Part shown: in pieces, positions 12,126 through 22,290 of the stretch
Position numbering within the stretch: position 1 is the first letter of the stretch
How the letters are laid out: each line of letters starts with the position of its first letter
Assembly: GCA_022113835.1 (NCBI GenBank)
Contig: JAILWY010000008.1
Span: 5,305,001 to 5,369,000 of the forward strand
Origin: Atopsyche davidsoni
Lineage: Eukaryota; Arthropoda; Insecta; Trichoptera; Hydrobiosidae
DNA length: 64,000 nt
Direction: 5' to 3'
The notes under the pieces: generated by a model
Told to the model about the DNA's origin: nothing
The model's database searches: none
What the model saw: the letters and a program-made list of their open reading frames with translations, nothing else
Translations under genes and position numbers: made by a program

Positions 12126-14809
12126 GAAGATATGAGACATGAAAAAAAATGTTGTTTTTAATTAATCAAAGTATTTTCATTACTGCCTCATGATTACGAC
12201 GTACATTGAAACATATAATTTTTATTGGCATATATGAATAAAAATATATTTAATAATTTATACTGTACGAGCTGTAGTCCGGATTTATAAATAAACTAAT
12301 ATTGTAAGCTCACTCATACCGGAAGTGTAAATTTCACAGTTAAATAGGGCATATGATAGTTATGTTTCCCCTGTTAGTAGCGATAGAGGCTAAGTAAACT
12401 AAAATAGCTTTGATATCTGTTAGAGGATTCCATATTTAGATATACCGACTCGAGTTTGCGGTTCAGAAGGCTTATACGAAGTCAGAGCGCTGAAAATTCA
12501 CTATAATTTCAAAATTTTTAGAAATTCGATTTAAAATTATAATCAGCAGATAAAAAAATCTCAAATATTGTAGCACAAGTCATGGTTTACTTTGCAAATC
12601 AATTATACTATGGATATGCAGCCTTTGAATATTTCCTATTTTTTGTAGATATAATTGTATGGAAATTAATTCTTGCTTTAATTATCATACAAAACAATAA
12701 ATATTTTTATTATTCTGTTTGCTGAAAAATTCTTTCACTACACGAATGCAATTCGACCTATTATCGATCTTTCTATTATGTCACAACGATCTAATTAAAC
12801 AAAATTGCAAATAGTCTACCATGATAATTTTTAAAAAGGATGTAATTTATGCATTTATTGACCTTTTGTTATTTTATAATTGTATATGATGGTCGCATTT
12901 AAATTTAAGTGATTTTCCATTTAATTTAAAGCCAGGTTGCTATGTTGGCTTCAACTTATAAACAAGTAAATGACGAAGTGTTAGATATAGAGGCAATGAT
13001 TGTCGGACATCATTTAAATGGCTACAGAGCTTAATTTTCCTGACCAATAAGGAATCTTATATATTTTTTTAATTTATAGAGCTTATATACAGCATATATG
13101 GTATTCTTACAATTATTTGTTTAGATAATGGTATTTGATAAAGTTGCCACAGCTGTCTTCGTTTTTCCACTATACTTCCTTAAGTCCATTTGAGCGGGTC
13201 GTTCATTAAAAGCCTGGAGGTTTGCTAGGAGAATGACAATCAGTGTGTCGTTAGGGTCGGCTGGGAGTTAGGTCATAGGGTGGGACAGTCCTACACAAGT
13301 ATACAGCCTCAAAAGCAACTGCCCAACAAAACGAAGCCTCCAATACTATAGTAAGTGCCGCTGCAATACTACCTGTAGACTATAAAATTATTATATAATA
13401 CAAAAAAATACATATACAAAGGATCAATCATTTATTTAATATTTAATTTTCGATTTAATTATTTAGAAACTGATAGTTTGTATACATAAAATAATATTTA
13501 ATTTTTTATTTAAATGACTGAAAATACAATATCTGCCATAACACATATGGGATAAACGTCGTATCAGGAACCAGTATTAAATTTTTAATTAATTTGTAAC
13601 ACTATCCAATTATTTCTTTCGCCATTAATCACATTTTTCTGAAGAATACGCGTGCAAACGACTAGACATCAAGTTGGTTAAAATAAAATTATTTTTCCAA
13701 TAAAAATTCGCCTGAATTTCGTTTTTAAAATTGCTTAGAATATTTACCACCAATAATTTGTCTTTGATAAAAAAAATCTATTGTTTTCTTTCATAAAACT
13801 TTTAAAAAATTTCTATTAGAAAGTATGCTTAAATTTAAATTAACCCTTTGGGCGCTGCGGGGTTTCTCGAATTAAAAAAGAAACAAATGCGTAATGAAGC
13901 TTCGGTGGGAAAAATAATCCACCCTGTGATGTCCAACCTTTTTTCTTTCACGAACCCAAGTAAACAATAAATGCATATACTTTTTTAATTTAGAAAAGAT
14001 AAATGAAACATAAAAATTTGTTATATGCATAACACACAATATATATGAATGGCTAAGAGATAACAAATTAATTTTTATTCGTGGAACCATTGGTCTTAAC
14101 AGAGCCTCTTCAGACTGCCCTTGCTAGGCGAGAGTGCTAAAATTTGAACGATTGTATCGTCCTAACCGCTTTGCTATTTATTATATTTTTTTCAATATTG
14201 AGTACGGCAAATTTAAGTTTTTTTTGGGGATATTATTATAAATTTTATTTTTTAGTCTTACCAGCAGGTATATTGTTTTTTAGTAATCTTAAAATGAACT
14301 TTATCTGATACGGGCTTATGGATCAATTCATACTAAGTGTGAGAAGCAACAGCCCATATTTAGTTCTAAATAATGTGAATTTTATCTTTGGTTTGGTGAA
14401 GATCCATTTTTTGATTAATATTTTGTTCTATCTATCTGATGATAACCAAGTCTTTTGGTTGAAACCAGCCATGCATAAATGTTAAAATAAACTCGACGTG
14501 AAGAAATTATAAAAAGTTGTTTCAAATCATTAATTAATAAATGAGAATTTATTTTGTTGATTGTTTCTTATTTTCATTTATAAGCAATGTATTTAAAAAT
14601 ACAGTTTTTTTAAATTTTTTTAATATTAATGAAATAATCATAAATCTTACGTGTTTCACAGGATCTTAAAACATGTGCATTTGCAACAATATATACAAAT
14701 TCGGGTGTCTTTTTTGAAAGTATAATTTAAAAGTTAAATATAATTACCAGGTATCAGTTTTAATAGCACTGTACAAGACTAATAAATTAAAAACAAAATC
14801 ATTAGGCAC
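12126..14809. other. AT-rich spacer with a mildly GC-richer patch
   Basis: 13180-13375 is GC-richer (GGGTCGGCTGGGAGTTAGGT and similar) but not open in any long frame. At 13842 TTAACCCTTTGGGCGCTGCG looks like a piggyBac-type end without a partner. No gene seen. Confidence 0.4.
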
Positions 14810-14998
14810 CACCTTCACGCGGCCGTATCAGATTTTAAAACGCTTCTTTTGTTTCTCACCTCTCCGGGGTATTGTTCGGATTTTATGAAATAATTAATTT
14901 TCGCCCTGAAAGGACCCCTAATCAAGAGAACGCCAACAAAGGGCTGCCAACTCTTGGGTTGACAAAAACTCTTTGAATCTATAAAAGTTTTTCGGGCC
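14810..14998. promoter_or_regulatory. Possible enhancer-like island
   Basis: Contains CACGCGGCCGTATCAGATTT, ATTTTATGAAATAATTAATT and CCCCTAATCAAGAGAACGCC: homeodomain-type TAAT cores set in GC-richer DNA. No coding frame. Confidence 0.3.
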
Positions 14999-15430
14999 TT
15001 AGAGGTTACATATTATTTTGTATACACCAAAGTTTTTACCTTTTAAATTTGACAGTACAATGCATATTTTTAATCAAAATTACAACAATAGCCAGGCTTT
15101 AACAATGTTAACCGGAGAAAAAAAAATTAAACGAAATAATGAATTTTTTAATTTTTGAAGTAAGAGTGTCACGTTTTTTGCCATTTACCAATTTTTAAAT
15201 ATCTTACTCAATTTTGATGTTTTTTAAAACAAAACGCGTAATGCAAATAAGAGATTTATATTGTATATAAGAAAAAAAACGAAAAAAGGTAAATATCAAA
15301 TAAAATAATGTCTTTTCTTTATTGTGAGTTTTTAGGTTTAGTTTGGTGATGAAGATCTTTCATCGGTATTTTGTCAACTTGATTGCAAAGTTTTTTTAAG
15401 TGTTCTCACTGTGATTAGAGTTAATCTCTT

Positions 15431-15637
15431 AGAGTTCCTGAAAAACTTCGAGGATACACTGTGGGGATGGTCAAAGATCGATCTGTAAGACGATTCTCGT
15501 GTCCAGTCGCGGCTGACTTAACGAGATTGCGGGCAGGGAGGCGTCAAGAACGTCCTTTTGTGGAGAGGTACGGCCCGGCCCAGGGTCCACTGGACCTCTA
15601 TGAGGAAGGTCAGCTGGAAACTGACAAGAGAAACTAA
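15431..15637 (+). CDS. Possible terminal exon, product unknown
   Basis: An open frame runs from a possible splice acceptor (CTTAG at 15426-15430) to TAA at 15635-15637. It encodes VPEKLRGYTVGMVKDRSVRR, then a Cys, then many charged residues ending GPLDLYEEGQLETDKRN. An ATG lies at 15467. AATAAA follows at about 15665, as expected for a 3' exon. The stretch is clearly GC-richer than its surroundings. The opposite strand is also open (15686-15471), so strand is uncertain. No domain is recognised. It could equally be a conserved non-coding island. Confidence 0.2.
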   Translation, partial: RVPEKLRGYTVGMVKDRSVRRFSCPVAADLTRLRAGRRQERPFVERYGPAQGPLDLYEEGQLETDKRN

Positions 15638-15863
15638 AGGGTACCTCCCCGCCCTTCAACCTTGAATAAAACATCCCTGATTTCATTTTGAAATTTTAGA
15701 TTGTAGCCTTTGAAATGCCTCCAAACTCACGTCATTAGAATTAATTGAATATAGAATAACCTTGTCTTATATCATATCATAGTATCCAATTTCACTTAAA
15801 TATTATACATCCAAAAAAAAAGTTGATATAAACATAAAGTTTTTCAAAATATCGGGCTTATGT

Positions 15864-15990
15864 CTTCATCAAGTGCCTCTCCTCAAAGGAGGCTGGCGAT
15901 CATTTCACAGAGCATATACTAATGCTGAGCCAGTGTTCATGGTTTTCTAAGGGGAAAATAGTGTAATGGGTTCACGGGTCCTTCTACATA
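15864..15990 (+). repeat. Dispersed mini-ORF repeat, copy A
   Basis: It starts CTTCATCAAGTGCCTCTCCT. The frame starting TTC ATC AAG encodes FIKCLSSKEAGDHFTEHIL then MLSQCSWFSKGKIV and stops. It matches copies at 20.65 kb (minus) and 62.15 kb (plus), and more distantly 18.86 kb. Downstream of the stop the copies still match (GGGTCCTTCTACA). The parent element is not recognised. Confidence 0.75.
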
Positions 15991-17089
15991 TTGGCTTTAA
16001 TTTACTTTCAACTGTTAGAAATGAATAAACTCAATAAACTCAATGTAATAAGTCCTAGTGCAGTAAAACAATGACCATGTATTATTTTGCAAGTGAATTT
16101 AAATTGTAACATACACGTTTTTAAAATCTTTATAAAAATCATAATAAAGTAGCATGAAAATATTCAATAGACATTAATATATATTTTTATTATTGAATAT
16201 ATTAATATTTTCATTGTTTTGTTTGTTTTTAAAGAGTTTATTATAAATTCATTGTCGCTTGCGAATTTATTTATAAAAATCTAGTCACGGATTTTTGACC
16301 CTCTTTAAAATGTAAAAGGTTTAAAAGGTATTCAAAACATTTTATAACGGCGACTTCATGAGCGTTAAACTTATATTTGCGGTAGAGAGTGTCTTTAAAA
16401 TTTCAATTTTCATAAATATTTTACAGCCAAGAGTAAACGCGTTATAAATATTTTATTTTCTGAAATAGCGCCTGTTTTGAATCTCACTGGATCTTGAATT
16501 AACGGGTATTTGATGATTTAAAATTTTACTGACTATTATATTTTAAACAAAGTAAATTAATTAATTTGGGAAAATAAATGACTTGGTGTTTGTGATCGTT
16601 GACTGGGTCTAAAAAATCACTGAAAGACACGAGCGCTTATAATAAAAAAAATAATCGAAATTACCAAGTCTTTTACCCAAAAATACAACAAAAAAATAGG
16701 TTATGAATACAAATAAAATAAACTGTGATAAAGTTTTTATGTAACACCAGCTTTAGTATTCTAAAAATAACATTTAAAGATTCATGTGAATTGAATTATG
16801 TGCTTTTCAACAATAAATAAAAGCAAATGCATTGTGGTATTTTAAAAATAACTCTAAAATTTAATGCAAACTTACTTTCACAAGTGTTTTGAAGATAAAT
16901 CAAATATTTATTTTGTCTACGACACTCTGATACAATTTATAATACTCCATATTTCAACGTCAAATATGAAAAAGCAATTACGATCATATCCGTTTGGGAG
17001 TGTTTTCGCCTTTCAATTATTTTTTCAGGCTGAAGCCTGAAGACAAACACAATAATTTTAATGACGTATTTTATAATTCTTTTATAAAA

Positions 17090-17375
17090 GAATAAACCTC
17101 TATAAATACACGGAAAAATATCGCGTGCTCGAGAATAAGACTCCCCCTAATGCCTCTTACCTGACCACGTCCGCGATCGCTCAGAGCTTGAAACCGGAGA
17201 TTCTTATCCGAATTTTCCGGATATTTTCAGGAATTTGAATAGGGGAAATCTTTTCAATACTGCGGAGTCCATTTGAATGTAAAACAGTCGTATATAGATC
17301 GCCAGATTTCTCGCGAAAAGCGCCGATCGAGCAAGGAGGAACGTTTCTTCTTATTACTCACGGACGGAGTCATGA
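17090..17375. promoter_or_regulatory. Possible enhancer-like island
   Basis: CpG-containing segment with CACGTCCGCGATCGCTCAGA, TTATCCGAATTTTCCGGAT and CGCGAAAAGCGCCGATCGAG. AATTTTCCGGAT and ATCCGAATT overlap as an imperfect palindrome. Surroundings are AT-rich and featureless. Confidence 0.25.
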
Positions 17376-18109
17376 ATATTTAAATCTGTAAGTGAGTTAT
17401 GATGTATTTAATTATAAAAAAATGCTTGAGTAAAAATTACCTGAAAAAATTAAGTTAAAGCAGCTTATTTTAGAATTTTAAATATGTTAAATGTTTAGAA
17501 TATACAACAACAATTATAAATTATGAAGCTACGGTCATGTTAATAGATTTAAGCAGGTGTTGTTATAAGTTGATTTTGGACTTGGGTGTTAAGTTGGTTG
17601 TGGTTTTCAGCGTTCTGAGGTTCTATCATAGTTCCGTGCAAATCCCTGAGAATGGTCTCAGCCTAGGGAACGAAGCGTCCGAGTGCCGAAAACGTGAATC
17701 AACTCATCATTCAAGAAACGTTAAAGATTTATTAAAATTCATGACTATATAAATATCAGCATTTTATTGATTTTATATTAAAAAAAAATTCTGTATATAA
17801 CTACTTCTGGCGAGACTAGTTTCAATAAAACGTAGAAAAATCACTTATTTTTTAATGTGTGTAAAAATAATAAATAAAGTCAAATTATGTAAACATCGCA
17901 CAATGAATATTTGGGAAATGATTATTGAACTATATTTATTGAACAATCGACACAAAGACTTCGCTCGAAAATCAGTGGGCTATAAATTACGTTTAGCACG
18001 ATTCCTTTCGTTGAGGAGACAAAGTAGATCAACCAAGCTGTCGAGTATTTCTCAGAAGGTTTTGCCTAAGTGGCTCAGTATTACCTTTCAGGTACATATT
18101 TTCCAGTAA

Positions 18110-18365
18110 ATCTCTAAACAAAACGGAGGGGCGGCCAGAAGGCTTTGCAATTGATAGGAACTCTGACCCGCTCCGGCTCGAGGGCGTAATCCCCCCTCGG
18201 CCCCCCTTAATTGGACACTGCCTAAGACCTTAAGACAAAACCACCTCGGTGGCCTGAGCACCTGTCTCCGCTGGAGAGCCTCCTGAAGGAAGCCCGGAAT
18301 AACCTTGAGGTCAAGATTCTTGTCAGGAGTGTCAGTCACTAGAAATAAAAGGCGTGCGCCGGGCC
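18110..18365. other. GC-rich block of unknown nature
   Basis: Strong rise in GC (GACCCGCTCCGGCTCGAGGG, CCCCCCTCGGCCCCCCTTAA). The minus strand has an 83-codon frame at 18339-18088 with no recognisable domain, and the plus strand has a short frame HLSPLESLLKEARNNLEVKI. Strand and coding status cannot be decided. ACCACCTCGGTGG is a small palindrome. Confidence 0.3.
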
Positions 18366-18572
18366 TTCCGTTCTACTAAAACTTTTATTTTATGTACTCA
18401 TATAACCACCCATAATTATACCAAACATAAAGGTTCAGTTCTCATTAAAATATAAATAAAAATAATTTTATTTATATACATTAAAAAGAAAATTAATAAT
18501 TACTAACTAAAAATAAATTTAATATTTTTGATAGACAGGACAAAACAAAAATTCACTTTAATTAGTGTTATT

Positions 18573-18628
18573 TCAACTTGATTTTAGCAAGTTGGCGAAA
18601 CTGCTAGCATATAATAAAATCAAGTTGA
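18573..18628. repeat. 14-bp inverted repeat
   Basis: TCAACTTGATTTTA (18573-18586) and TAAAATCAAGTTGA (18615-18628), 28 bp apart. The spacer (GCAAGTTGGCGAAACTGCTA...) is GC-richer than the flanks. Confidence 0.5.
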
Positions 18629-18855
18629 ATTAAATAAAATTTAAAAAAAAACTTATATAATAAAATTTAATTCCCATCATGAGTCGGATTTTATATCGAA
18701 AAGAGTATAAACAACTTGAAAGTATTTTTAATGTTTAATTATTGTGTGGAAAATAAAATGAAATTGATAATTTGTGTTGAATTTAAGTACGATATGATTT
18801 TATATATTCAATCTTTTAAAATAATTATATTTAAATTCTTGAATGCATTTCATTT

Positions 18856-18930
18856 CCATTGAGTGCCTCCTTTCAGTGGACGTCGGTGACCATTTGGCTG
18901 AATACATATTTATCTTGGGCCAGTCTTATA
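18856..18930 (+). repeat. Dispersed mini-ORF repeat, diverged copy D
   Basis: The frame through GAGTGCCTCC at 18861 encodes ECLLSVDVGDHLAEYIFILG followed by Q. It aligns without gaps to KCLSSEEAGDHLTKHILMLS of the other copies. Many changes are conservative (E/K, A/T, Y/H, F/L, I/M). It diverges after about 18930. Confidence 0.55.
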
Positions 18931-19689
18931 ATTCTGCTGTACTTCCAACTTCCAACTACTGGCGTTAATTCCGCATCCACGTAAGTTTTTTCCTACTAAT
19001 ACCCTTTTATTTCCTTTGTAAAATCAGCTGTAATATGCTATATTTGTCTTATCATATCTATTTTACTATCATTATGTACAGAGCTCTCTTATTTGTGTTG
19101 CGGTCAATCCATGGCATTGTTATATACCTACCTGCATGTTTATAATTCTATTCTCATGGGAAGCTTTTAGTTTTATGATTGTATCAAATAAAAGGAATAC
19201 ATGTGTTAATTATAAGATGCCGCTGATCGGCTTACGATCTCTTCGAAGAAGGATCGGAAAGAAACCTATTTAAAATGCCATCTGGTTTTTTATTGTTAAT
19301 TCACATCTGCAAAATCCCTGTGGGTTTTTCTTATGACATACATTCCCAAAATGTAACTGTTATTTTCCCTAAATAAATGGCATGCCACGGCGCCCCAATA
19401 ATGTCATTTTATTTTCAAAAGCCAGTGTCGATGGAGCTATGCTCCCCGATGGATTATTTCGATGGATATATATATATATAAATAAAATAAACTTCATAAT
19501 CAAGTATTAAAAGTGTTGATATTCATACGTTCGAGAGAAGTCCTGTGCATCCGAAGTGGGATCCGAAGAGGGGCACATAACATTCTCCTATAAAGTCACA
19601 TTTCTCATTACGTGAGTATAAAATATAATCAATTAATTTTATTAACTAATGGAACTGGTATTTATTTTGTAGTACTCCACTTTATTATT

Positions 19690-19838
19690 ATAAAATAAAA
19701 CCAAATGGTTTTGGAGACTACGTTAATTTCACTACGCGAAAGTCACAGGCACAATCTTGAAGATGCCGTGTTCGGCGAAAGAGCTCTCGCTAATAGTGAA
19801 ATTAACGTAGTCTCCAAAACCATTTGGTTTTATTTTAT
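19690..19838. mobile_element. Fold-back element with 45-bp perfect arms
   Basis: The arms at 19690-19734 and 19794-19838 are exact reverse complements (ATAAAATAAAACCAAATGGT...). The 59-bp loop is GC-richer and has its own small complementarity (GCGA near its left end, TCGC near its right end; CCGTGTTCGG). A fold-back MITE is most likely. No clear target duplication could be fixed because both flanks are AT-rich. Confidence 0.7.
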
Positions 19839-19986
19839 TATCAATTAATTTTAATAATGATTTTAGTAAAACATTTAATTTTTTGCCTACATACTCGAAA
19901 AGCTAAAGTAAGTCGGGTTTCACTCAAACACTCGCCTGCATCGGAAATTCGAAAAATCCAGAGCGAAAATGTATTAAACGAGGCGT

Positions 19987-20083
19987 AAAAAAAAAAAGTA
20001 ATTCCCCGGCATTCCGCGGACTCGAACCCATTGTCGCCGAGTTAGCGAGGCCGCGAACCAATCCCGCTAATGGAGTCGCGGGT
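19987..20083 (-). ncRNA. Candidate RNA polymerase III unit (tRNA-related)
   Basis: On the minus strand there is an A-box-like TAGCGGGATTGG (20069-20058), then 29 nt, then a consensus B box GGTTCGAGTCC (20028-20018), then GCGGAATGCCGGGGAATTAC and a run of 11 T (19997-19987) that would end pol III transcription. The spacing of the boxes is close to that of a tRNA gene. I could not fold a convincing cloverleaf: TTAGCG pairs with CGCTAA across the D/anticodon region. It could be a tRNA-derived SINE head, a diverged tRNA, or chance within a GC-rich island. Confidence 0.35.
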
Positions 20084-20235
20084 GTCTCGCCCAGAGATGG
20101 AGCTGCCGCTAATTAGGCCGCCCGGATTTAATTAATTCGACGCCATTAATAAAATTAACAGCCGGCGTCGGGAAAACCCGCGACTTCCTGCACTGCCAGG
20201 CAGCTGAGACTGCTCACAGCTTGCACTCCACATAA
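20084..20235. promoter_or_regulatory. GC-rich island with homeodomain-type AT cores
   Basis: GC-rich DNA in an AT-rich setting, with CTAATTAG, TTTAATTAATTC and CATTAATAAAATTAACA. CGACGCC (20138-20144) and GGCGTCG (20164-20170) form an inverted repeat around the CATTAATAAAATTAACA block. Such a mix is typical of insect developmental enhancers, but this is inference from composition and motifs only. Confidence 0.3.
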
Positions 20236-20650
20236 TCCGTAAAAAATAATAAAAAAAAATACTTGATAAGCAGCCGTGAGGAATCCACCTAAGCCACATG
20301 GTGTAAGCCTCACAGCCTGGGCGCAAGATCTGGGGATAGCCATTTAACGTGTTGCAAGCACAGCCATAACAACTATTATAATTTAACCCTAAAAACATAT
20401 TTATTATTTTTTATCTAGAAGTTATTATTCTGAAGTAGGACCCAGTACAAAAATTGAACCGCACAAGTATATTCAAACTTATAAAACACATAATTAACAT
20501 GATTACTAGTGTATAGCACAAACGAATTCTGTAGCTGCTATTTGCAAAAGTTGATTTATTAAAATACATTTTATTTTTAATTCTAAGAAAAGATGATAAT
20601 GCTATTGGGCAGCAATGCGCAGACTTTACCTTCGAATATATGGTCTAAAT

Positions 20651-20783
20651 CTGCGGTGTAGAAGGACCCGGAGACTCACTACACTATTTCCCCTTAGAAA
20701 ACCATGAGCACTGGCTCAGCATGAGTATATGCTTAGTGAGATGGTCGCCAGCCTCCTCTGAGGAGAGGCACTTGCTGAAGAAG
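20651..20783 (-). repeat. Dispersed mini-ORF repeat, copy B
   Basis: On the minus strand it encodes FSKCLSSEEAGDHLTKHIL then MLSQCSWFSKGK and a TAG. It is nearly identical to copy A across 130 bp, including the 3' extension GTCTCCGGGTCCTTCTACAC. Confidence 0.8.
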
Positions 20784-21164
20784 ATTCTAAGAAAAATATC
20801 TATTTTACTATTTTTATTTATGACTAATATTTTAATGCCAGGTTGTTTCCATAAAATAAATGCAAATAGTCGTTGATCAAACTTTAGCCCTAAAACGTCA
20901 AGAATTGGTCCAGGAGATTCTTGTTAAATAGCCAGCGATCAGTCAACTCAATAATTTGATGCAGCTCTTATTGGTTTAAAAAAAAATTGTTTCAATTAGA
21001 GAAAAATAATATAGGAAAATATACAGATCATCAGAACCTTGAAATATCCTGCCATTCAGTTGTCAGGTTACACATGAACCTAATTGTAAAACTCTCACTG
21101 AATATTCAGCGGTTCAACTACTAAATCAGTAATGTTTTGACAAACCAAAACAATTATATTTATA

Positions 21165-21232
21165 TGTAAGGTCAGAAATCGAACCGAGGAACTTTCATTG
21201 AATAACAAGCAATCTAATTGGTGAGCCAACAG
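21165..21232 (-). repeat. tRNA-related repeat fragment with intact B box
   Basis: Minus strand: TTGGCTCACCAATTAG (A-box-like), ATTGCTTGTTATTCAATG (possible anticodon arm with a 4-bp ATTG/CAAT stem), then GGTTCGATTTC (B box). Probably a SINE head related to 7.06 kb. Confidence 0.4.
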
Positions 21233-21384
21233 TATGCAGCATCTACCTCCCAGCATCACCATCTCTCCAGCTGGGACGTTATTCGGTTGATTACATCGGA
21301 GAGCGCAGGAGTAAACAAACTGCAGGGAGGCCGCACGGCTGAGGAGTTCCGCACCGCATATGGGGTGCATGGTGCAATGCACCC

Positions 21385-21490
21385 GGGGCTGTTCTGTGAA
21401 AATTATTAATTCATAACCGAACCCGCCCCCAGTGGGCTTTTAGTTTGATTGCGTCAACCAATGCAATCCTACCAGAGAGCACTGAGTAGC
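21385..21490 (+). repeat. Dispersed repeat G, copy 1
   Basis: GAACCCGCCCCCAGTGGGCT then TTTGATTGCGTCAACCAATG and CAGAGAGCACTGAGTAGC. It aligns loosely with 22198-22290. Origin unknown. Confidence 0.35.
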
Positions 21491-21652
21491 TGGTTAACTA
21501 ACTAGACGTACCACCTTATAATATCTACACTGTATCTCCCAACGAATAAAACTTGTTTAACTTCGTTCGCAGTGCGGTTGACCTTGCTGATTTTTTAAAA
21601 GTTTGATAGTATACTGAAATTTCGTGCTTTTGTAACATATATTATATATATA

Positions 21653-22029
21653 TTAACACACTTTATGCCGGTAACCAAATTGACTAAACTGATGTGCGTA
21701 GCGGGCAAAATTCGCGTAAAATTGCGCGTGTGAAATCTAGTCTATACACTCTTCGATTTGCATGTAATCAAATAAATCGTTTCCTATAAAAAAATTAACC
21801 ACTTCATACACACCATTTTGCCCTAAAAAATGTTTAGAATCACTGGACAGTATTGGTAGAAGTAACGTTGACGAGTCTAAACAAACATTACGCTGATTAC
21901 CTAAAAAGTAAAATGACCTTCTGCCGCTTTTAGAGTAAACACATTCAAAAAGGTATTAATACGCGCCCAGCGTTTAGACAGCAGTCCGCAAAACGGGTAC
22001 TAGCACCCGCCCCGCCTTTAGTGTGTTAA
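21653..22029. mobile_element. TTAA-bounded piggyBac-like MITE
   Basis: The 377-bp segment begins TTAACACACTTTATGCCGG and ends CGCCTTTAGTGTGTTAA, so both ends are TTAA plus CACACT, with a looser inverted match (TTTATGCCGG versus AAAGGCGGGG). TTAA target duplication and C-rich ends are hallmarks of piggyBac elements. No transposase frame. The interior is slightly GC-richer than the flanks. Confidence 0.55.
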
Positions 22030-22197
22030 TATATATAAATATATATGTATCTAAAAAAACTATGTGGGTTGTCAAGTGAGCGTGTGATTAACAGATCTTC
22101 ATAGAAGTTCGCAAATTTGGTCTCAAAATATTTTTTTTATAAATAATTAAATTGAAGTGATAAAAAGCAAAATTATATTAATAAATTATACACAGCA

Positions 22198-22290
22198 TAT
22201 TGCACTCTACCCGCCCTGCATTTTTTATTTTGATTCTATCAACCAGCGAGGCTCTGGCAGAGTATGTGGAGCACTGCACAAAGCAGCTAG
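22198..22290 (+). repeat. Dispersed repeat G, copy 2
   Basis: TCTACCCGCCCTGCATTTTT then TTTTGATTCTATCAACCAGC and GCAGAGTATGTGGAGCACTG. Same order of blocks as 21385-21490. Confidence 0.35.

Noticed and set aside
13842..13865. piggyBac-type end TTAACCCTTTGGGCGCTGCG
   Set aside because: No matching inverted end with TTAA was found nearby.
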